A stretch of DNA of 61,224 nucleotides from Lactiplantibacillus brownii (GCF_031085375.1 NZ_JAVCWF010000002.1:1-61224); one strand, 5' to 3'; shown: positions 42,988 through 52,638, counted from the stretch's first letter. The notes: generated from the letters alone by a model not told the origin. Program-made: numbers and translations.

Positions 42988-43830
42988 TCAGGCGGCCATT
43001 TGGCTCGTAAGTGTTGCGATTTCAACTTGTAAGGGGGTCTGGTAGCCCAGTGAACTATGAATTCTCTTCCTATTGTAGAAAGCATGCACATATTCAAAAA
43101 GGACAGCAGCGGCAGTTTCATAATTCTCAAAGACCGGCACTGGATAAACACATTCCTTTTTGAGGGAAGCATGAAAAGATTCCATTGGCGCATTATCATA
43201 CGGACACCCCTTACGGCTGGAAGAGTGGCGGATATGTAGTTCTGTTAACCGTTGGTTGTAATCATCGCTGGTGTACTGTGATCCTAAGTCTGTGTGGATA
43301 ATCAGGTCCCCAGTAATGGTTCGATTTTTAACCGCGCTTTCCAGGGTCTTTAAGACTAAATCAGTAGCCATCTTTTTTGAGAATGAATAGCCGATAATTC
43401 GTCTTGAGTGCAGATCCATGATGGTTGATAAGTAACACCAGCCATTACGCTTCGTTTGAATATAGGTCATATCAGCGGTCCATTTTTGATTTAAACCAGT
43501 GGTCGAGAAATCCTGCTTAAGCAAGTTGGGACGCTGTTCAACCTTGGTTTTGGAAGCCGAAGCCGCTTTCCATTTATTGACGGTAACGGAGTGGATATCC
43601 AGTTCCTTCATGAGCCGGGAAATCCGTCTTGGGCTGCACCGACGCTGCAGTGGTTGAAGTTCCAGATTCAATTCATGGTGGATCTTCATAACGCCGTATC
43701 GCTGCTTGAATTCCGCAAAGATCCGCAGAATCCGTTGTTTTAAGTCCGCATCTTCGGCCCGGCGTTTTGAAGGCTTTGGGGATCGATAACGATAATACTG
43801 AGCTCTGGAAACACCGAGGATTCGGCACAT
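42988..43830 (-). CDS. IS3-family transposase OrfB (DDE)
   Basis: 280 aa. HTH_21-like start MCRILGVSRAQYYRYRSPKP, then rve integrase core with DDE: WTADMTYIQTKRN (D), IHTDLGSQYTSDDY (D) and NAPMESFHASLKKE (E). Normally made as a fusion with OrfA by -1 slippage; here the joining frame carries TAA at 43869-43867. It could still start at its own ATG, so activity is uncertain. Confidence 0.85.
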   Translation of the reverse strand: MCRILGVSRAQYYRYRSPKPSKRRAEDADLKQRILRIFAEFKQRYGVMKIHHELNLELQPLQRRCSPRRISRLMKELDIHSVTVNKWKAASASKTKVEQRPNLLKQDFSTTGLNQKWTADMTYIQTKRNGWCYLSTIMDLHSRRIIGYSFSKKMATDLVLKTLESAVKNRTITGDLIIHTDLGSQYTSDDYNQRLTELHIRHSSSRKGCPYDNAPMESFHASLKKECVYPVPVFENYETAAAVLFEYVHAFYNRKRIHSSLGYQTPLQVEIATLTSQMAA

Positions 43831-43883
43831 CTTGGTTACCTGGTGGTGATGGCTTTCTTGGTGAATTTAATCAAAGATATTGG

Positions 43884-44135
43884 TTACTTCTGCGCAAGGA
43901 AGCCCAGGGCTTTTTTTAGGATTTCGTTCTCCTCAGACAGCGAAGCCAGTCGCTTTTCCATCGCTTTGATTTCGTCTGGCGATTTACCGGATTGAGTTTT
44001 GGCCTGACCCTGGATCCACTTATGAACGGTTGAATAGCCAATGCCATATTCTCTGGCCAGTTGGGCGGCTGATTCGCCTTGTTTATATAGGTTGATAATG
44101 TTTTGTTTGAATTCTTTGTCGTAACGAGTTGGCAT
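43884..44135 (-). CDS. IS3-family transposase OrfA
   Basis: 83 aa. HTH (FKQNIINLYKQGESAAQLAR, YGIGYSTVHKWI) followed by a leucine zipper (EKRLASLSEENEILKKALGF). AGGAAGG precedes the ATG. The slippery CTAAAAAAAGCC lies near its end (about 43913-43919), the normal -1 frameshift site of IS3 elements. Confidence 0.87.
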   Translation of the reverse strand: MPTRYDKEFKQNIINLYKQGESAAQLAREYGIGYSTVHKWIQGQAKTQSGKSPDEIKAMEKRLASLSEENEILKKALGFLAQK

Positions 44136-44198
44136 GTAAAAATTCCTTCCTTTTGAGAGACGATTTATTCATTATACGCTCTCTTAAAAGTTGTCTCA

Positions 44199-44601
44199 GG
44201 AATCAGCTTACATCCAAAAATTAAACGATACAGTTTAAATTGAAATTTGGTATATTTCTTGTTTCTTTAATCGGAGTGATCGTGAATATCATAATTGTTC
44301 TAAAGTAGGTTTTATTTTGTAAAAAAATAGTACCTTAACTCTTATCCAAGGAAAAAGGTGGCTACTTCGTTGATGTCGGTAACACGTTTGTGGTTTTGAA
44401 AGTTGTTGTCTCAATACTTCTTAAGAGAGTGGCGTATTCTAGTACGTTACTCTTTTTTTTCAAAATCATGTATTACCGCAATATGTGTATCTAGAACACA
44501 CTATCTTTTTTGTTTACATATGATACACTACAAATTTATCAATTATGTAAACTAGCAGTTCTTTAATTAATAAATATATATAGTAATGAATATGAGGTGT
44601 T
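44199..44601 (+). terminator. Gene-free stretch with one terminator
   Basis: No gene. AT-rich. The one clear structure is a terminator at 44426-44460: AGAGTGGCGTA / TACGTTACTCT (11 bp with two G-T pairs, TTCTAG loop) followed by eight T. A TTGTCTCA at about 44405 resembles the IS3 end sequence and may be a remnant end. Confidence 0.65.
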
Positions 44602-45953
44602 GGTAGCGTCAAGAATCTTGTGTAAATGAAATGCCTTCGTACATATAATATGTATCTAACTTAAATAAATGATGCTTCCAAGGTGTCCTGGAGTCCTTTG
44701 AACCCTCGGTGGATCCGCTTCAGAGACTTCTCGTTATAAACATTAAACTGAGAAACCAGGAAGCGATCCAGTGAATCTTCCGTTGGAAATTGTTCTTTGT
44801 GGTGGGTGGTGCGCTTGAGATGCTTATTAAAGTTCTCAATCAGGTTAGTGGAGTATAGTGATTGCCGGATAGCTGGTGGAAAGTCCATGAAAGTGAGTAA
44901 ATTCGGCATTTTAAGCAGATCTTTGATTAATTTGGGATAGGTCTGATGCCAGTTGTTGGCGAACTCATTCAGTTTCAGTTCGGCTGCTTCACGGTTGGCG
45001 GCCCGATGAACTTGTTTAAAGTCACTGATCACGGCCTTGCGGTCTTTTACGCGAACTTTGTTCATCAGATTCCGCCCAACATGAACCAGGCAACGTTGTC
45101 GTTTGGCTTTAGGGAAATGCCGATTCAAGCCTTCATCCAAACCAACTAACCCATCGGCCACAAACAACAGCACATCTTTAACGCCCTGCTTGATCAAGGT
45201 TCCCAGCAGTTCAGTCCAGATTCCAGTCGATTCCGTTGGCGCCACTTGGTAGTTCAGCACTTCTTTCGTACCATCTGGACGAATGCCAATCGCAATATGA
45301 ACGGCTTCTTTTTGAACGGTATCCCGCTTTAACGGCAAGTAAGTGGCATCTAAGAAGATGGCCGCATATTGTGAAGCCAGTCGACGTTGCTAGAAAGCTT
45401 GAACCTGTTCATTGACGGCTTTAGTCATGTTGGAAACCGTGGCTTTGGAGTAGTGAGCACCGTACATTTTCTCAATGAGTTCGGCAATTTCAGCAGTGGT
45501 CATTCCCTTGGTATACAACTGAATGACCGTTGTTTCTAAATTATCACTGTGCCAACCGTAGGCTGGCAAGGTATGATTTTCAAACCGGCCATTGCGATCT
45601 CGAGGAATGGTTAAGTTAAGTTGGCCGTACTTCGTATCAAACGAGCGCTCATAACTGCCGTTGCGGTTATTACCAGTGTTAATCCCAGCGTATGAGTAGC
45701 GTTCGTAACCCAAAAACTCTGCCAATTCGGTTTGAAGCAGCTGGTTAATCGCAATTTCGAGGTGGTGACGAAAAACTTCGTCCAAATCTTGCTTTTGGGC
45801 TAGTGCAGCGATAATTTCTGTGGTAAGTTCATTCATGGGGAATGCCTCCTGTGATGTTTTCTGTGATTACTAAATATCATAAGGGAAGGCATTCCCTATT
45901 TCTATACAATTCAGAAATCTTTTATGCATTTACACAAGATATTTTACGCTCTC
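44602..45953 (-). mobile_element. IS256-family insertion sequence
   Basis: 1352 bp. Ends: GAGAGCGTAAAATATCTTGT on the right (inverted, ending at 45953) and the diverged AGCGTCAAGAATCTTGTGTA on the left (from about 44605). The transposase on the minus strand has one amber codon. The right end cuts directly into a resolvase gene (AAATTAAGTGG follows), so the element inserted in or recombined with it. No direct repeat of target seen. Confidence 0.8.
44661..45836 (-). pseudogene. IS256-family transposase with one amber codon
   Basis: Frame from 45836 to 44661 would give 391 aa if TAG at codon 149 (45392-45390) were read. Before it: N-terminal part (LAEFLGYERYSYAGINTGNN ... TVSNMTKAV). After it: mutator-type core with DDE: IFLDATYLPLK (D), LLFVADGLVGLDEG (D) and LIENFNKHLKRT (E). 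Everything else is intact, so this looks like a recent nonsense mutation; reversion or suppression would restore it. Confidence 0.85.
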
Positions 45954-46442
45954 AAATTAAGTGGGGCTAACAATAATCGGCCAGAACTGCAAAAAATGCT
46001 GGCCTATATTCGTGAGGGTGATATTGTAATGGTCACTGAATTAGATCGCTTGGGACGGAATAATCAAGACCTAACTAAGATTATGAACACCATCCAAGCC
46101 AAGGGTGCTACCTTAGACGTCTTAAACTTACCCTCCATGACCGGAATAGCGGATCCCAACTTACGGCAACTGATGACCAACCTGATTATTGAACTCTATA
46201 AGTATCAAGCCGAAAGTGAACGGAAGCGGATTATTGATTGGCAGCAACAAGGCATTGCGCTTGCCAAATAGCAAGGTAAATATCATGGTCGGAAACCTCA
46301 ATATGCCGAAGATGATCCCCGTTTACTACATGCTTTTAAACTTTATCAGACGGGCATGAGTGATGTAGATGTTGCCCGTAATACAGGTATTAAGAGAACG
46401 ACCTTTATTCGATATCGAAAGAGATTCGATATACAAAGATGA
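45954..46442 (+). pseudogene. Truncated serine recombinase with internal stop
   Basis: Begins at KLSGANNNRPELQKML, equivalent to about residue 33 of the intact recombinase (36454-37041). The catalytic Ser and upstream part are removed by the IS256 end. A TAG at 46269-46271 interrupts it after GIALAK; the downstream frame continues to GIKRTTFIRYR. An ATG at 45924 lies inside the IS and is not a natural start. Confidence 0.85.
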
Positions 46443-46944
46443 TGTTTAAATGAGATAATCGTAGCAGAGTAGTACTCTATGTCAATAGCGGCGATAAAAT
46501 GTCGTTTTGGGCGTGCGGACATTTTTCTGGGCTTTTACCGCTGCTATTTACACTCTATACAAATGGTTCATAATTAAGAACAATCAACCAAGATAATATT
46601 GATAATGTCTTGCTACACTAACTTGATGTTAAAAATTAGCAAGCTTCTAAATTACAAAAGTCCTTGGATCAGCAACAACGGCTACAATTAGCAACGCTTG
46701 CCGAAAATCGACAATTAAAGGGCCCTATTCAAAGAATAAGTAGTTTGCTTGAATCTTCTAGTTCAACTCAAAAACGACAAGCAGCTAAGAAAATGACAAC
46801 TTGTCAAATAGAGGAAATCCCCCGTGTTTTAAAATCAAGTTAGCCACCCGCACTATCGTTTCGAGAAAATAAAAAATCAAGACGAGATGTCCCGTTATCA
46901 TTGAAGTTCATACACAAACAATGAGAAAAGAGGATATCGTCTTG
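46443..46944 (+). other. Gene-poor stretch with an orphan coding tail
   Basis: Between 46640 and 46843 one frame is open for 67 codons after a TAG and ends SLLESSSSTQKRQAAKKM then TTCQIEEIPRVLKSS. It is Gln-rich and helical, like the coiled-coil tail of a plasmid or surface protein, but has no start. TGATAATG and a hairpin-prone ATAGCGG ... CCGCTGCTAT (about 46485-46550) precede it. No intact gene. Confidence 0.35.
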
Positions 46945-47302
46945 ATGCATAAACAGCTTATCACGTCTCGCCCCAAAGGTCACCACTTAACCGCCGTTGA
47001 ACGTGGCCGAATTGCCACGCTTCATGCTGAAAGGGTATCCTAACCGACAGATTGCCCAAGTCTTTGGTGTTTGTCATCAGACAACCGCTAATGAACTAAC
47101 TCGTGGCACTGTTGATCAAGTAAAGAGGGTTAATGATAAGCTGAAATATTATCGCCAATACGTCCCAGAAGCTGCTCAAACACGTTACAAACTAAATCGG
47201 CTGCCACGTAGAGAGCTGAACTATCGCACTACTGAAGAAGTCTTTACTGCTGAATGTCTTCGAGTTAGGCGTCGAACTGCTAAGGTTGCGACTGCTGATT
47301 AA
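46945..47302 (+). pseudogene. Internally deleted IS30-family transposase
   Basis: Two frames. The first (46945) reads MHKQLITSRPKGHHLTAVER and stops; one base on, NRQIAQVFGVCHQTTANEL then RGTVDQVKRVNDKLKYYRQY is the IS30 N-terminal HTH. It then joins LPRRELNYRTTEEVF, the IS30 C-terminus, without the DDE core. So about 600 bases are missing plus a frameshift. No function expected. Confidence 0.75.
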
Positions 47303-47609
47303 TCACACAGTCATAGATATCAGGACTTCTCGTTCTATGTATGCGAAGTGGCTAACTGGTTCTTGCAGTTTTGGATAGAGGAAATCCAAGCAATATCAAG
47401 AATAAAAATTACAAGCAAGATAAAAATTATGTTGTCGATATTGGTGAAAGACAAAAAAATACATAAAAGTAAAACTAATAAGAATTGGTGGAATATTTGG
47501 AGATTTTAGATTGCTAGAAATAGTATTATTTCGAACAAATTGGGTTAGAAAACTAGGATGTTTTCAGTAAAACACATTATTAACCGTATTGAAGATTACA
47601 TCGATGAAA
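47303..47609. other. Intergenic stretch without recognised gene
   Basis: AT-rich sequence between the IS30 relic and the next gene; many stops in all frames. I see no terminator, promoter or repeat that I can support. Confidence 0.5.
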
Positions 47610-48323
47610 TTATTTGGGAGATTGCTTGTTCAAATCAAAATCACTAGATAGTATAGTTTTATACTTTTTATCAAAACTATTAATTTGCTCTATTATTAAA
47701 TTTTTTAGCAATTTTTTCTTTTCTACTATACTTTTATAATCTTTAGGCTCTTTTCTAAGCTCTTTTTCTAAATCTGTATGAGCATTTCCCGTAATTATTT
47801 TGAACGAACATATTTCGTTTCTTTCTGACGGAGTAAGATGATTAAGTGAAGTAATTCTTGAGTTATATTGTGATGCATAATCACGCCAATATTTTTGGAA
47901 ATTATTTATAATAATGTAGGGCTGCTCACTACTTTGATTATTTTCCATATTATTTTGAGGATTAAATATTTGAACTGCGTTTTCAAGCTCATATATCCTA
48001 CTAAGGAATCCCATGGAATTGTTTAAAAGCGAACTTAAAGAATTAAGTTCATTTATTTTAACTGCATTTTCAAAATCATTTTGTTTAGATTCATTTAACT
48101 GATACTTTGTATTAAAGTATGCAAAACCAATTGCTAGAGTAGATCCCAAGTACCCACCCCAAAATCCTAACCAACCATCATTAGAACCACTACTAAATAT
48201 ACCCCAAGAAAATATACATAGTGAAATCTGTAATATAAATGGAATGAATATAAAAAAAATAATTGCCAGTGATACAGCTAGGTGTTTTTGTATAAATTTA
48301 CTCATTCTTTTAGTCGTTTTCAT
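47610..48323 (-). CDS. Two-helix membrane protein of unknown function
   Basis: 237 aa. Basic N-terminus, then two membrane helices (LAVSLAIIFFIFIPFILQIS and about 50-72 ending STLAIGFAYFNTKYQL), then a 165-residue cytoplasmic helical domain (VKINELNSLSSLLNNSMGFL ... KDYKSIVEKKKLLKN). Strongly AT-rich. Similar architecture (two TM then coiled domain) occurs in some Abi-type membrane effectors, but nothing specific was recognised. Same orientation as the next gene, 228 bases away, so the two could form one unit. Confidence 0.6.
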   Translation of the reverse strand: MKTTKRMSKFIQKHLAVSLAIIFFIFIPFILQISLCIFSWGIFSSGSNDGWLGFWGGYLGSTLAIGFAYFNTKYQLNESKQNDFENAVKINELNSLSSLLNNSMGFLSRIYELENAVQIFNPQNNMENNQSSEQPYIIINNFQKYWRDYASQYNSRITSLNHLTPSERNEICSFKIITGNAHTDLEKELRKEPKDYKSIVEKKKLLKNLIIEQINSFDKKYKTILSSDFDLNKQSPK

Positions 48324-48550
48324 TTTATATCATTTCCTTTTTCTTAAATTATATATTAAAAATTACATAAAAAACTTTTAATATCACAGAAAGTTATTAA
48401 AAATTCAAGAAAGTAAAACATAAGCAATGGTAAAGGGTCTATATCTCAAATCTCCTCTCGAAAACACTGTTATAATAGAAAATAAAAAGAGGCTAGTTAT
48501 GTCACAGCCTCCTATTATTGTTTTTTAAGCAACCATAGACCTTAGGTTAG

Positions 48551-49756
48551 TTAGAATTTAATTAACCACTTGTTAAACTTTGATTCTAATATCAAGGTAA
48601 TATCAGGATCTTCTTTCTCCAAAAAGCCGTCTAATTTATCAAAAATTTCAAGCACATTATATGCTTGTTTTGTTAAATCAATTTGATCGATGCTTTTTGT
48701 CATTGAATCTTTTAATTTTGAGGGTATGTTCCTCACATGACTAATCAATGTCATTAACTTTAGAACATCTTTTTCGGTTACCTCCTTGGACCATTTAATT
48801 TCTTTAACAGCTAATATAGTATCTTTTCGATTTTGCTCAAGATTTCCTAATCCCTTCAATTTTCCTTTAATTGTATCTGGATTGTTGCCATGATTAATAG
48901 TTGCAAGTTCATCTCTCATTACCGTAACTTTTTTCCCATCTTTATTCTCCACTTTATATACAGCATTAAATTTAGCAGCACCATCACCTAATTCACTATT
49001 AGAAACAATTAATCCTGTCGTAACAATTACACCCTCATCAATTTTTGTTCCTGATTTTTCCAAGAATGAAGCATTAAGTTTGGAATCACTGACGTGCATG
49101 CTATTCAAGTAAAAATCCTTGTCTATGTCGTTAGAAAGATTATGAATTAGTATCAGTGAAATGTACAATATAATCGGGTTATCATATGTTTTATATCGAT
49201 TTTGAGTAACCACAGACCTCAGAAATTCATTATTACCATCTTTTGAACTTATGAATCGAAAATTAAAGATTTTATTATTTATATCTTTATCTTTAGATAA
49301 ATTTGTTAATTCATCAACTAATTCTTTACGTTTATCATTTTTTAACATGAAATCTGAAAATTTGTTTATCTCTAAAAGAAGATCCAATAATTTTTTCTTC
49401 GCATCATAGATAGTTTCAACATTCGGAATTAAAGTTTTCTTATCCTCTTCTGAAATCACTGAAAAAACAACCCTATAATTATTGTTCCCAGTGGCAACTC
49501 TTTTAAAATCTATGTTTTCTAAATTGTTTAAAGATAAATTATAATCGTACTTTTTGTTGTCTATTTCGTTGAATACATTTATTGCAAGTTTAGTCCCGCC
49601 AATATTCAAATCTTCATTTAAGGGAAATTCTTTTTTTATATTTTTAAGCAATTCATTTTGCTCAGTGACTCGGTCTAATAAACTTAATGTGTCCTCTTTT
49701 GAGGCTTTAGGATCATTATCTGTATACAGATAATCTTTTTTGTTAAGATATGCCAT
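48551..49756 (-). CDS. AT-rich orphan protein (DUF932-like core?)
   Basis: 401 aa, soluble. ATG follows AAAGGAGTGATCTAG. The middle FRFISSKDGNNEFLRSVVTQ ... YKTYDNPIIL ... NSMHVSDSKLNASFLEK ... GLIVSNSELGDGAAKF follows the order seen in DUF932 phage/plasmid proteins (R..LS..Y, then NSE.G), a weak resemblance. C-terminal half is helical (VTEKDVLKLMTLISHVRNI). A promoter-like region lies upstream. Function unknown; accessory, possibly phage-derived or defence cargo. Confidence 0.55.
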   Translation of the reverse strand: MAYLNKKDYLYTDNDPKASKEDTLSLLDRVTEQNELLKNIKKEFPLNEDLNIGGTKLAINVFNEIDNKKYDYNLSLNNLENIDFKRVATGNNNYRVVFSVISEEDKKTLIPNVETIYDAKKKLLDLLLEINKFSDFMLKNDKRKELVDELTNLSKDKDINNKIFNFRFISSKDGNNEFLRSVVTQNRYKTYDNPIILYISLILIHNLSNDIDKDFYLNSMHVSDSKLNASFLEKSGTKIDEGVIVTTGLIVSNSELGDGAAKFNAVYKVENKDGKKVTVMRDELATINHGNNPDTIKGKLKGLGNLEQNRKDTILAVKEIKWSKEVTEKDVLKLMTLISHVRNIPSKLKDSMTKSIDQIDLTKQAYNVLEIFDKLDGFLEKEDPDITLILESKFNKWLIKF

Positions 49757-49945
49757 CTAGATCACTCCTTTAAAAATATTGTCTCTAATAATAAGAATAC
49801 TACTTTTTAGAAATAAAACTTGCTAATGATGGAGGAGAGCTTAAATTTAGATATTAATTCAAGCTAGTCATACTAGTCACCTTTTAACGTCTGATCTTTA
49901 GGTTTTCTGAAACCAACTAATTTAGAGTAAAGGGTTTTATAACTT

Positions 49946-50533
49946 GTGCAACAAATCGTCCTACCCATCAAAGATTCAAATGTTCTCAAAGAGGTGCAAG
50001 ATACCTTATTTAATAATTTCAAAGCTGGGCGCCATAACTATACGATTTTTCAAGTTGGTAAAGCAACCTTGTTACGGGTGAGCGATGTTATGAGGCTTCG
50101 TTGGACCGATGTCTTTAACGAAAATGGTAGCGTGTGTCAGAATGCGTTTATCCACGACCAAAAAATCGGCAAAGCTAACTTACTATACTTGAAACCTGCT
50201 CAAAATGACTTATTAGTCTATCAAGCTTGGCTGCAGGAAAATCATTTAATCTCTGACTGGTTGTTTCCTTCCCTCCAGCACCCAGAGCGCCATATCACGG
50301 AAAAACAGTTCTATAAAATCATGAGTAAGGTTGCCGATTTATTAGGGACTAATTATCTAGGGACTCATACCATGCGTAAAACAGGGGCATATCGCGTCTA
50401 TACACAATCGAATTATAATATTGGCCTAGTCATGAACCTGTTAAATCATTCTAGCGAAACGATGACTTTAGCTTGTTTAGGATTGGATCAAGCTAGTCAA
50501 GAAACCATGCTGGATCAAATCGATTTTGGTTAG
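49946..50533 (+). CDS. Tyrosine recombinase with Cys at the nucleophile position
   Basis: 195 aa integrase catalytic domain only (no N-terminal arm domain), as in lactobacillar plasmid recombinases. R44 (LLRVSDVMRLRW), K near 76, H141 and R144 (HTMRKTGAY) and H168 (LNHSSETMT) are present. The tyrosine position is C177: LACLGLDQASQET. A relic at 56442-56502 has YLSLDQASQET at the same place, so Tyr is ancestral and one base change (TAT to TGT) would explain it. Start GTG 49946 has AAAGGG 12 bases upstream, a weak site. Probably catalytically dead. Confidence 0.78.
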   Translation: MQQIVLPIKDSNVLKEVQDTLFNNFKAGRHNYTIFQVGKATLLRVSDVMRLRWTDVFNENGSVCQNAFIHDQKIGKANLLYLKPAQNDLLVYQAWLQENHLISDWLFPSLQHPERHITEKQFYKIMSKVADLLGTNYLGTHTMRKTGAYRVYTQSNYNIGLVMNLLNHSSETMTLACLGLDQASQETMLDQIDFG

Positions 50534-50541
50534 TAGCTTTT

Positions 50542-51246
50542 TTATTTGGTTGCTGTTATTACAAAAGTTGGAACCATCGGGGTACCCCACCAACCGTTAT
50601 AGCCAGTATTTGCAATATTAACGTTTTGATATTCCAAGTCTTTAAGAATACGCACATATTTACTAGTTTCGTAGCCTATGTCCATGATTACTAACTGACC
50701 TTTTTGTTTTTGAACCCTTGCTATGTTTACAAGCGCTGCTTTCCGTTTCTCAAATGGCTTAATATTATGCAGTACCAAACTAGATACAATCAGATCAAAT
50801 TCATTATCGTTGAATGGCATGTTTAAGATATTAGCAGTTTTCAACTTTACCTTGTCAGCCAAATTACTATTTTCCATTATTTTTTGAGTAGCTGCAATTG
50901 AATTGCTTCCCTGATCCTTATTACTCCAGATATCAATTCCTATTATTTCGCTTATATTTGCTGCTTGTCTGTTAAATTGCAACATAAAGGCACCGTGACC
51001 ACAGCCAGCGTCTAATATTTTACTGTCTTTTTTTAAATGAATACTGTTAACAATGGATTTCATTATTCTATACTTACCAATTATTGAAGTGTGCATGTAT
51101 TTAAGTCCACACAAAACTAACACTAAGACCATAATGGCTGAAACGGTGTTAAAACCACTTATTAACATCATAATTCCAATAATTAAAGCTGGCCCAAAGA
51201 AAAAAACCAAGCCTATTGGTGCGTCCATCTCCCAAATACTTTTCAT
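50542..51246 (-). CDS. Membrane-anchored SAM-dependent methyltransferase
   Basis: 234 aa. Two N-terminal membrane helices (GLVFFFGPALIIGIMMLISG and about 35-52) followed by a class I methyltransferase domain: ILDAGCGHGAFMLQF (motif I), IIGIDIWS (II), FDLIVSSLVLHNI (IV) and GQLVIMDIGY. ATG lies near a GGAGATTTT. Substrate unknown; a small-molecule or lipid target is likely from the membrane anchor. Next to, but opposite, the recombinase. Confidence 0.8.
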   Translation of the reverse strand: MKSIWEMDAPIGLVFFFGPALIIGIMMLISGFNTVSAIMVLVLVLCGLKYMHTSIIGKYRIMKSIVNSIHLKKDSKILDAGCGHGAFMLQFNRQAANISEIIGIDIWSNKDQGSNSIAATQKIMENSNLADKVKLKTANILNMPFNDNEFDLIVSSLVLHNIKPFEKRKAALVNIARVQKQKGQLVIMDIGYETSKYVRILKDLEYQNVNIANTGYNGWWGTPMVPTFVITATK

Positions 51247-51460
51247 TAAAATCTCCTATATCAATGTATTTATTCTTTAAAGCATATCATTTTTGTTGCT
51301 AATGTAATCTTTAAACTTAGATTTCAAATCAAATCCATTTCCTATAACTAATCATCGTGATACTACATCATGAGTCACCAAAAGACTTCTTTCTGTAACT
51401 AAGAATGGATAAATTGTTCTCTTCACTTATAATATAGAGAACTAATTAGCGCTAAACATC

Positions 51461-52516
51461 TTAATTTTTCAAAATATATTTTGATGATCTTCCCTTGCCA
51501 ATAAGTTTTATCCGCTGACTTTTCTTCAATTCACTAAGAGCTCGTTTAATTGTTATATCGCTGTATTGCGGGATCAGGGCCGTGAGCTCACTTCTAGACA
51601 AGGGTTTTAATTCTTGCGTTAATGTTGTAAGAATTAAATCCGTTGCCGACACTGGTTTGTCTTGTACCAGATTGAGCCGATCATTAAGATTGCGATATGC
51701 TTGCAAGATAACACCCAGAAAATAATCTAAAAAGGGTGCATAGTCATTCTGGTTATTTTGCCAATTTAAAGAACTCTGCTTGAGAACTTCATAATAGGAC
51801 TGCTTGGTTTTCTCAATTAAATTTTCAAGACTGATATACTTTCCAACGTTGAGTTGTGCTTGATACATCGTTAACAGCATTAACAACCTCGACATACGGC
51901 CGTTACCATCACGAAACGGGTGAATCGAAACAAAATCAAAGATAAAGGCACCCAATAAAATTAGTGGTGAAAAAGTTTGCTGATCAACTGCTAAATTATA
52001 ATTGATACAAAGTTCCTGAACCAATTTCGGCGTTAAATACGCTGCTGGTGGTTGGAAACGGACTTCCTGCCTACCGTCTGCATATTCGGTAATGATTTGA
52101 TTATCAGAATCTTTGAATTGGCCACCCCAGGTGCTGTTGGTATAGCTAAACAAACGTTTATGCAACGTTAAAATTGAACTGTTGTTAATCGGAATATAGG
52201 CATATTGTTCATGAATTAAAGCCAATACGTCCCGATAACCTGCAATTTCTGCCTCACTGCGATTACGCGGGCTAGTTTTTTGATGAACCAATTGTTTTAA
52301 CCGAGTGTTACTGGTATAAATCCCTTCAATACGATTAGAAGCATCAGTACTCTGGACTTTAGCAACATTAACCAAGTGATCTAGGGCTTCTTTGTAGGTA
52401 ATTGACGTAGCTGATAAACGACCTTTAAGTTCATAAATTTGGTTCAACTTGTCATTCATTGAAGCAGCTATTTCTAAATTATTTAAAGTTTTATAATCAA
52501 ATTTTTTCAGGATCAT
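51461..52516 (-). CDS. Fic-family protein with winged-helix domain
   Basis: 351 aa. N-terminal inhibitory helix motif S60-NRI-E64-G65 fits the (S/T)xxxE(G/N) antitoxin-like motif of self-inhibited Fic proteins. Fic core IHPFRDGNGRMSRLLML (H199-R210) is intact, so AMPylation is likely. C-terminal HTH (SRSELTALIPQYSDITIKRA ... GKGRSSKYIL) suggests DNA binding. AAAGGAGTGAG precedes the ATG, inside a palindromic operator. Could be a regulator of its own gene or a toxin-like maintenance element. Confidence 0.87.
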   Translation of the reverse strand: MILKKFDYKTLNNLEIAASMNDKLNQIYELKGRLSATSITYKEALDHLVNVAKVQSTDASNRIEGIYTSNTRLKQLVHQKTSPRNRSEAEIAGYRDVLALIHEQYAYIPINNSSILTLHKRLFSYTNSTWGGQFKDSDNQIITEYADGRQEVRFQPPAAYLTPKLVQELCINYNLAVDQQTFSPLILLGAFIFDFVSIHPFRDGNGRMSRLLMLLTMYQAQLNVGKYISLENLIEKTKQSYYEVLKQSSLNWQNNQNDYAPFLDYFLGVILQAYRNLNDRLNLVQDKPVSATDLILTTLTQELKPLSRSELTALIPQYSDITIKRALSELKKSQRIKLIGKGRSSKYILKN

Positions 52517-52524
52517 CTCACTCC

Positions 52525-52558
52525 TTTCGGTATCATTTTACATTATTTGATACCGAAA
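52525..52558 (-). promoter_or_regulatory. Palindromic operator of the fic gene
   Basis: TTTCGGTATC (52525-52534) and GATACCGAAA (52549-52558) are perfect 10-bp arms around 14 bases. A third GATAC half-site follows at about 52569. The left arm overlaps the fic ribosome site, so a bound protein, perhaps the Fic protein itself through its winged helix, could block expression. Confidence 0.6.
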
Positions 52559-52604
52559 ATATACAAATGATACTGATAAAACAAATAACATCTAAGAAAC
52601 CACC

Positions 52605-52638
52605 TAAAAAGGCACCTCATATTCGAGGTACCTTTTTA
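52605..52638. terminator. Bidirectional terminator, copy A
   Basis: TAAAAAGG-C-ACCTC / GAGGT-A-CCTTTTTA, loop ATATTC. A diverged copy lies at 56591-56616, both followed by TTTAGATTTAGCT; they mark a segmental duplication of the end of the MFS gene. Confidence 0.7.

Larger units (their letters stand above)
42884..44198 (-). mobile_element. IS3-family insertion sequence
   Basis: 1315 bp. Ends: TGAGACAGATTTTAAGAGA at 42884 and, inverted, TGAGACAACTTTTAAGAGA at 44198. Contains orfA and orfB on the minus strand. No obvious target duplication (flanks ATT and GGA), so the element may have been involved in rearrangement. In the -1 frame after the slippery A7-G of orfA there is a stop codon at 43869-43867, so the usual OrfAB fusion is interrupted. 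Confidence 0.85.

Noticed and set aside
45924..45953. ATG 45924 as real start of the second recombinase
   Set aside because: It lies in the IS256 end; the first 10 residues are IS sequence and the catalytic Ser region is missing.
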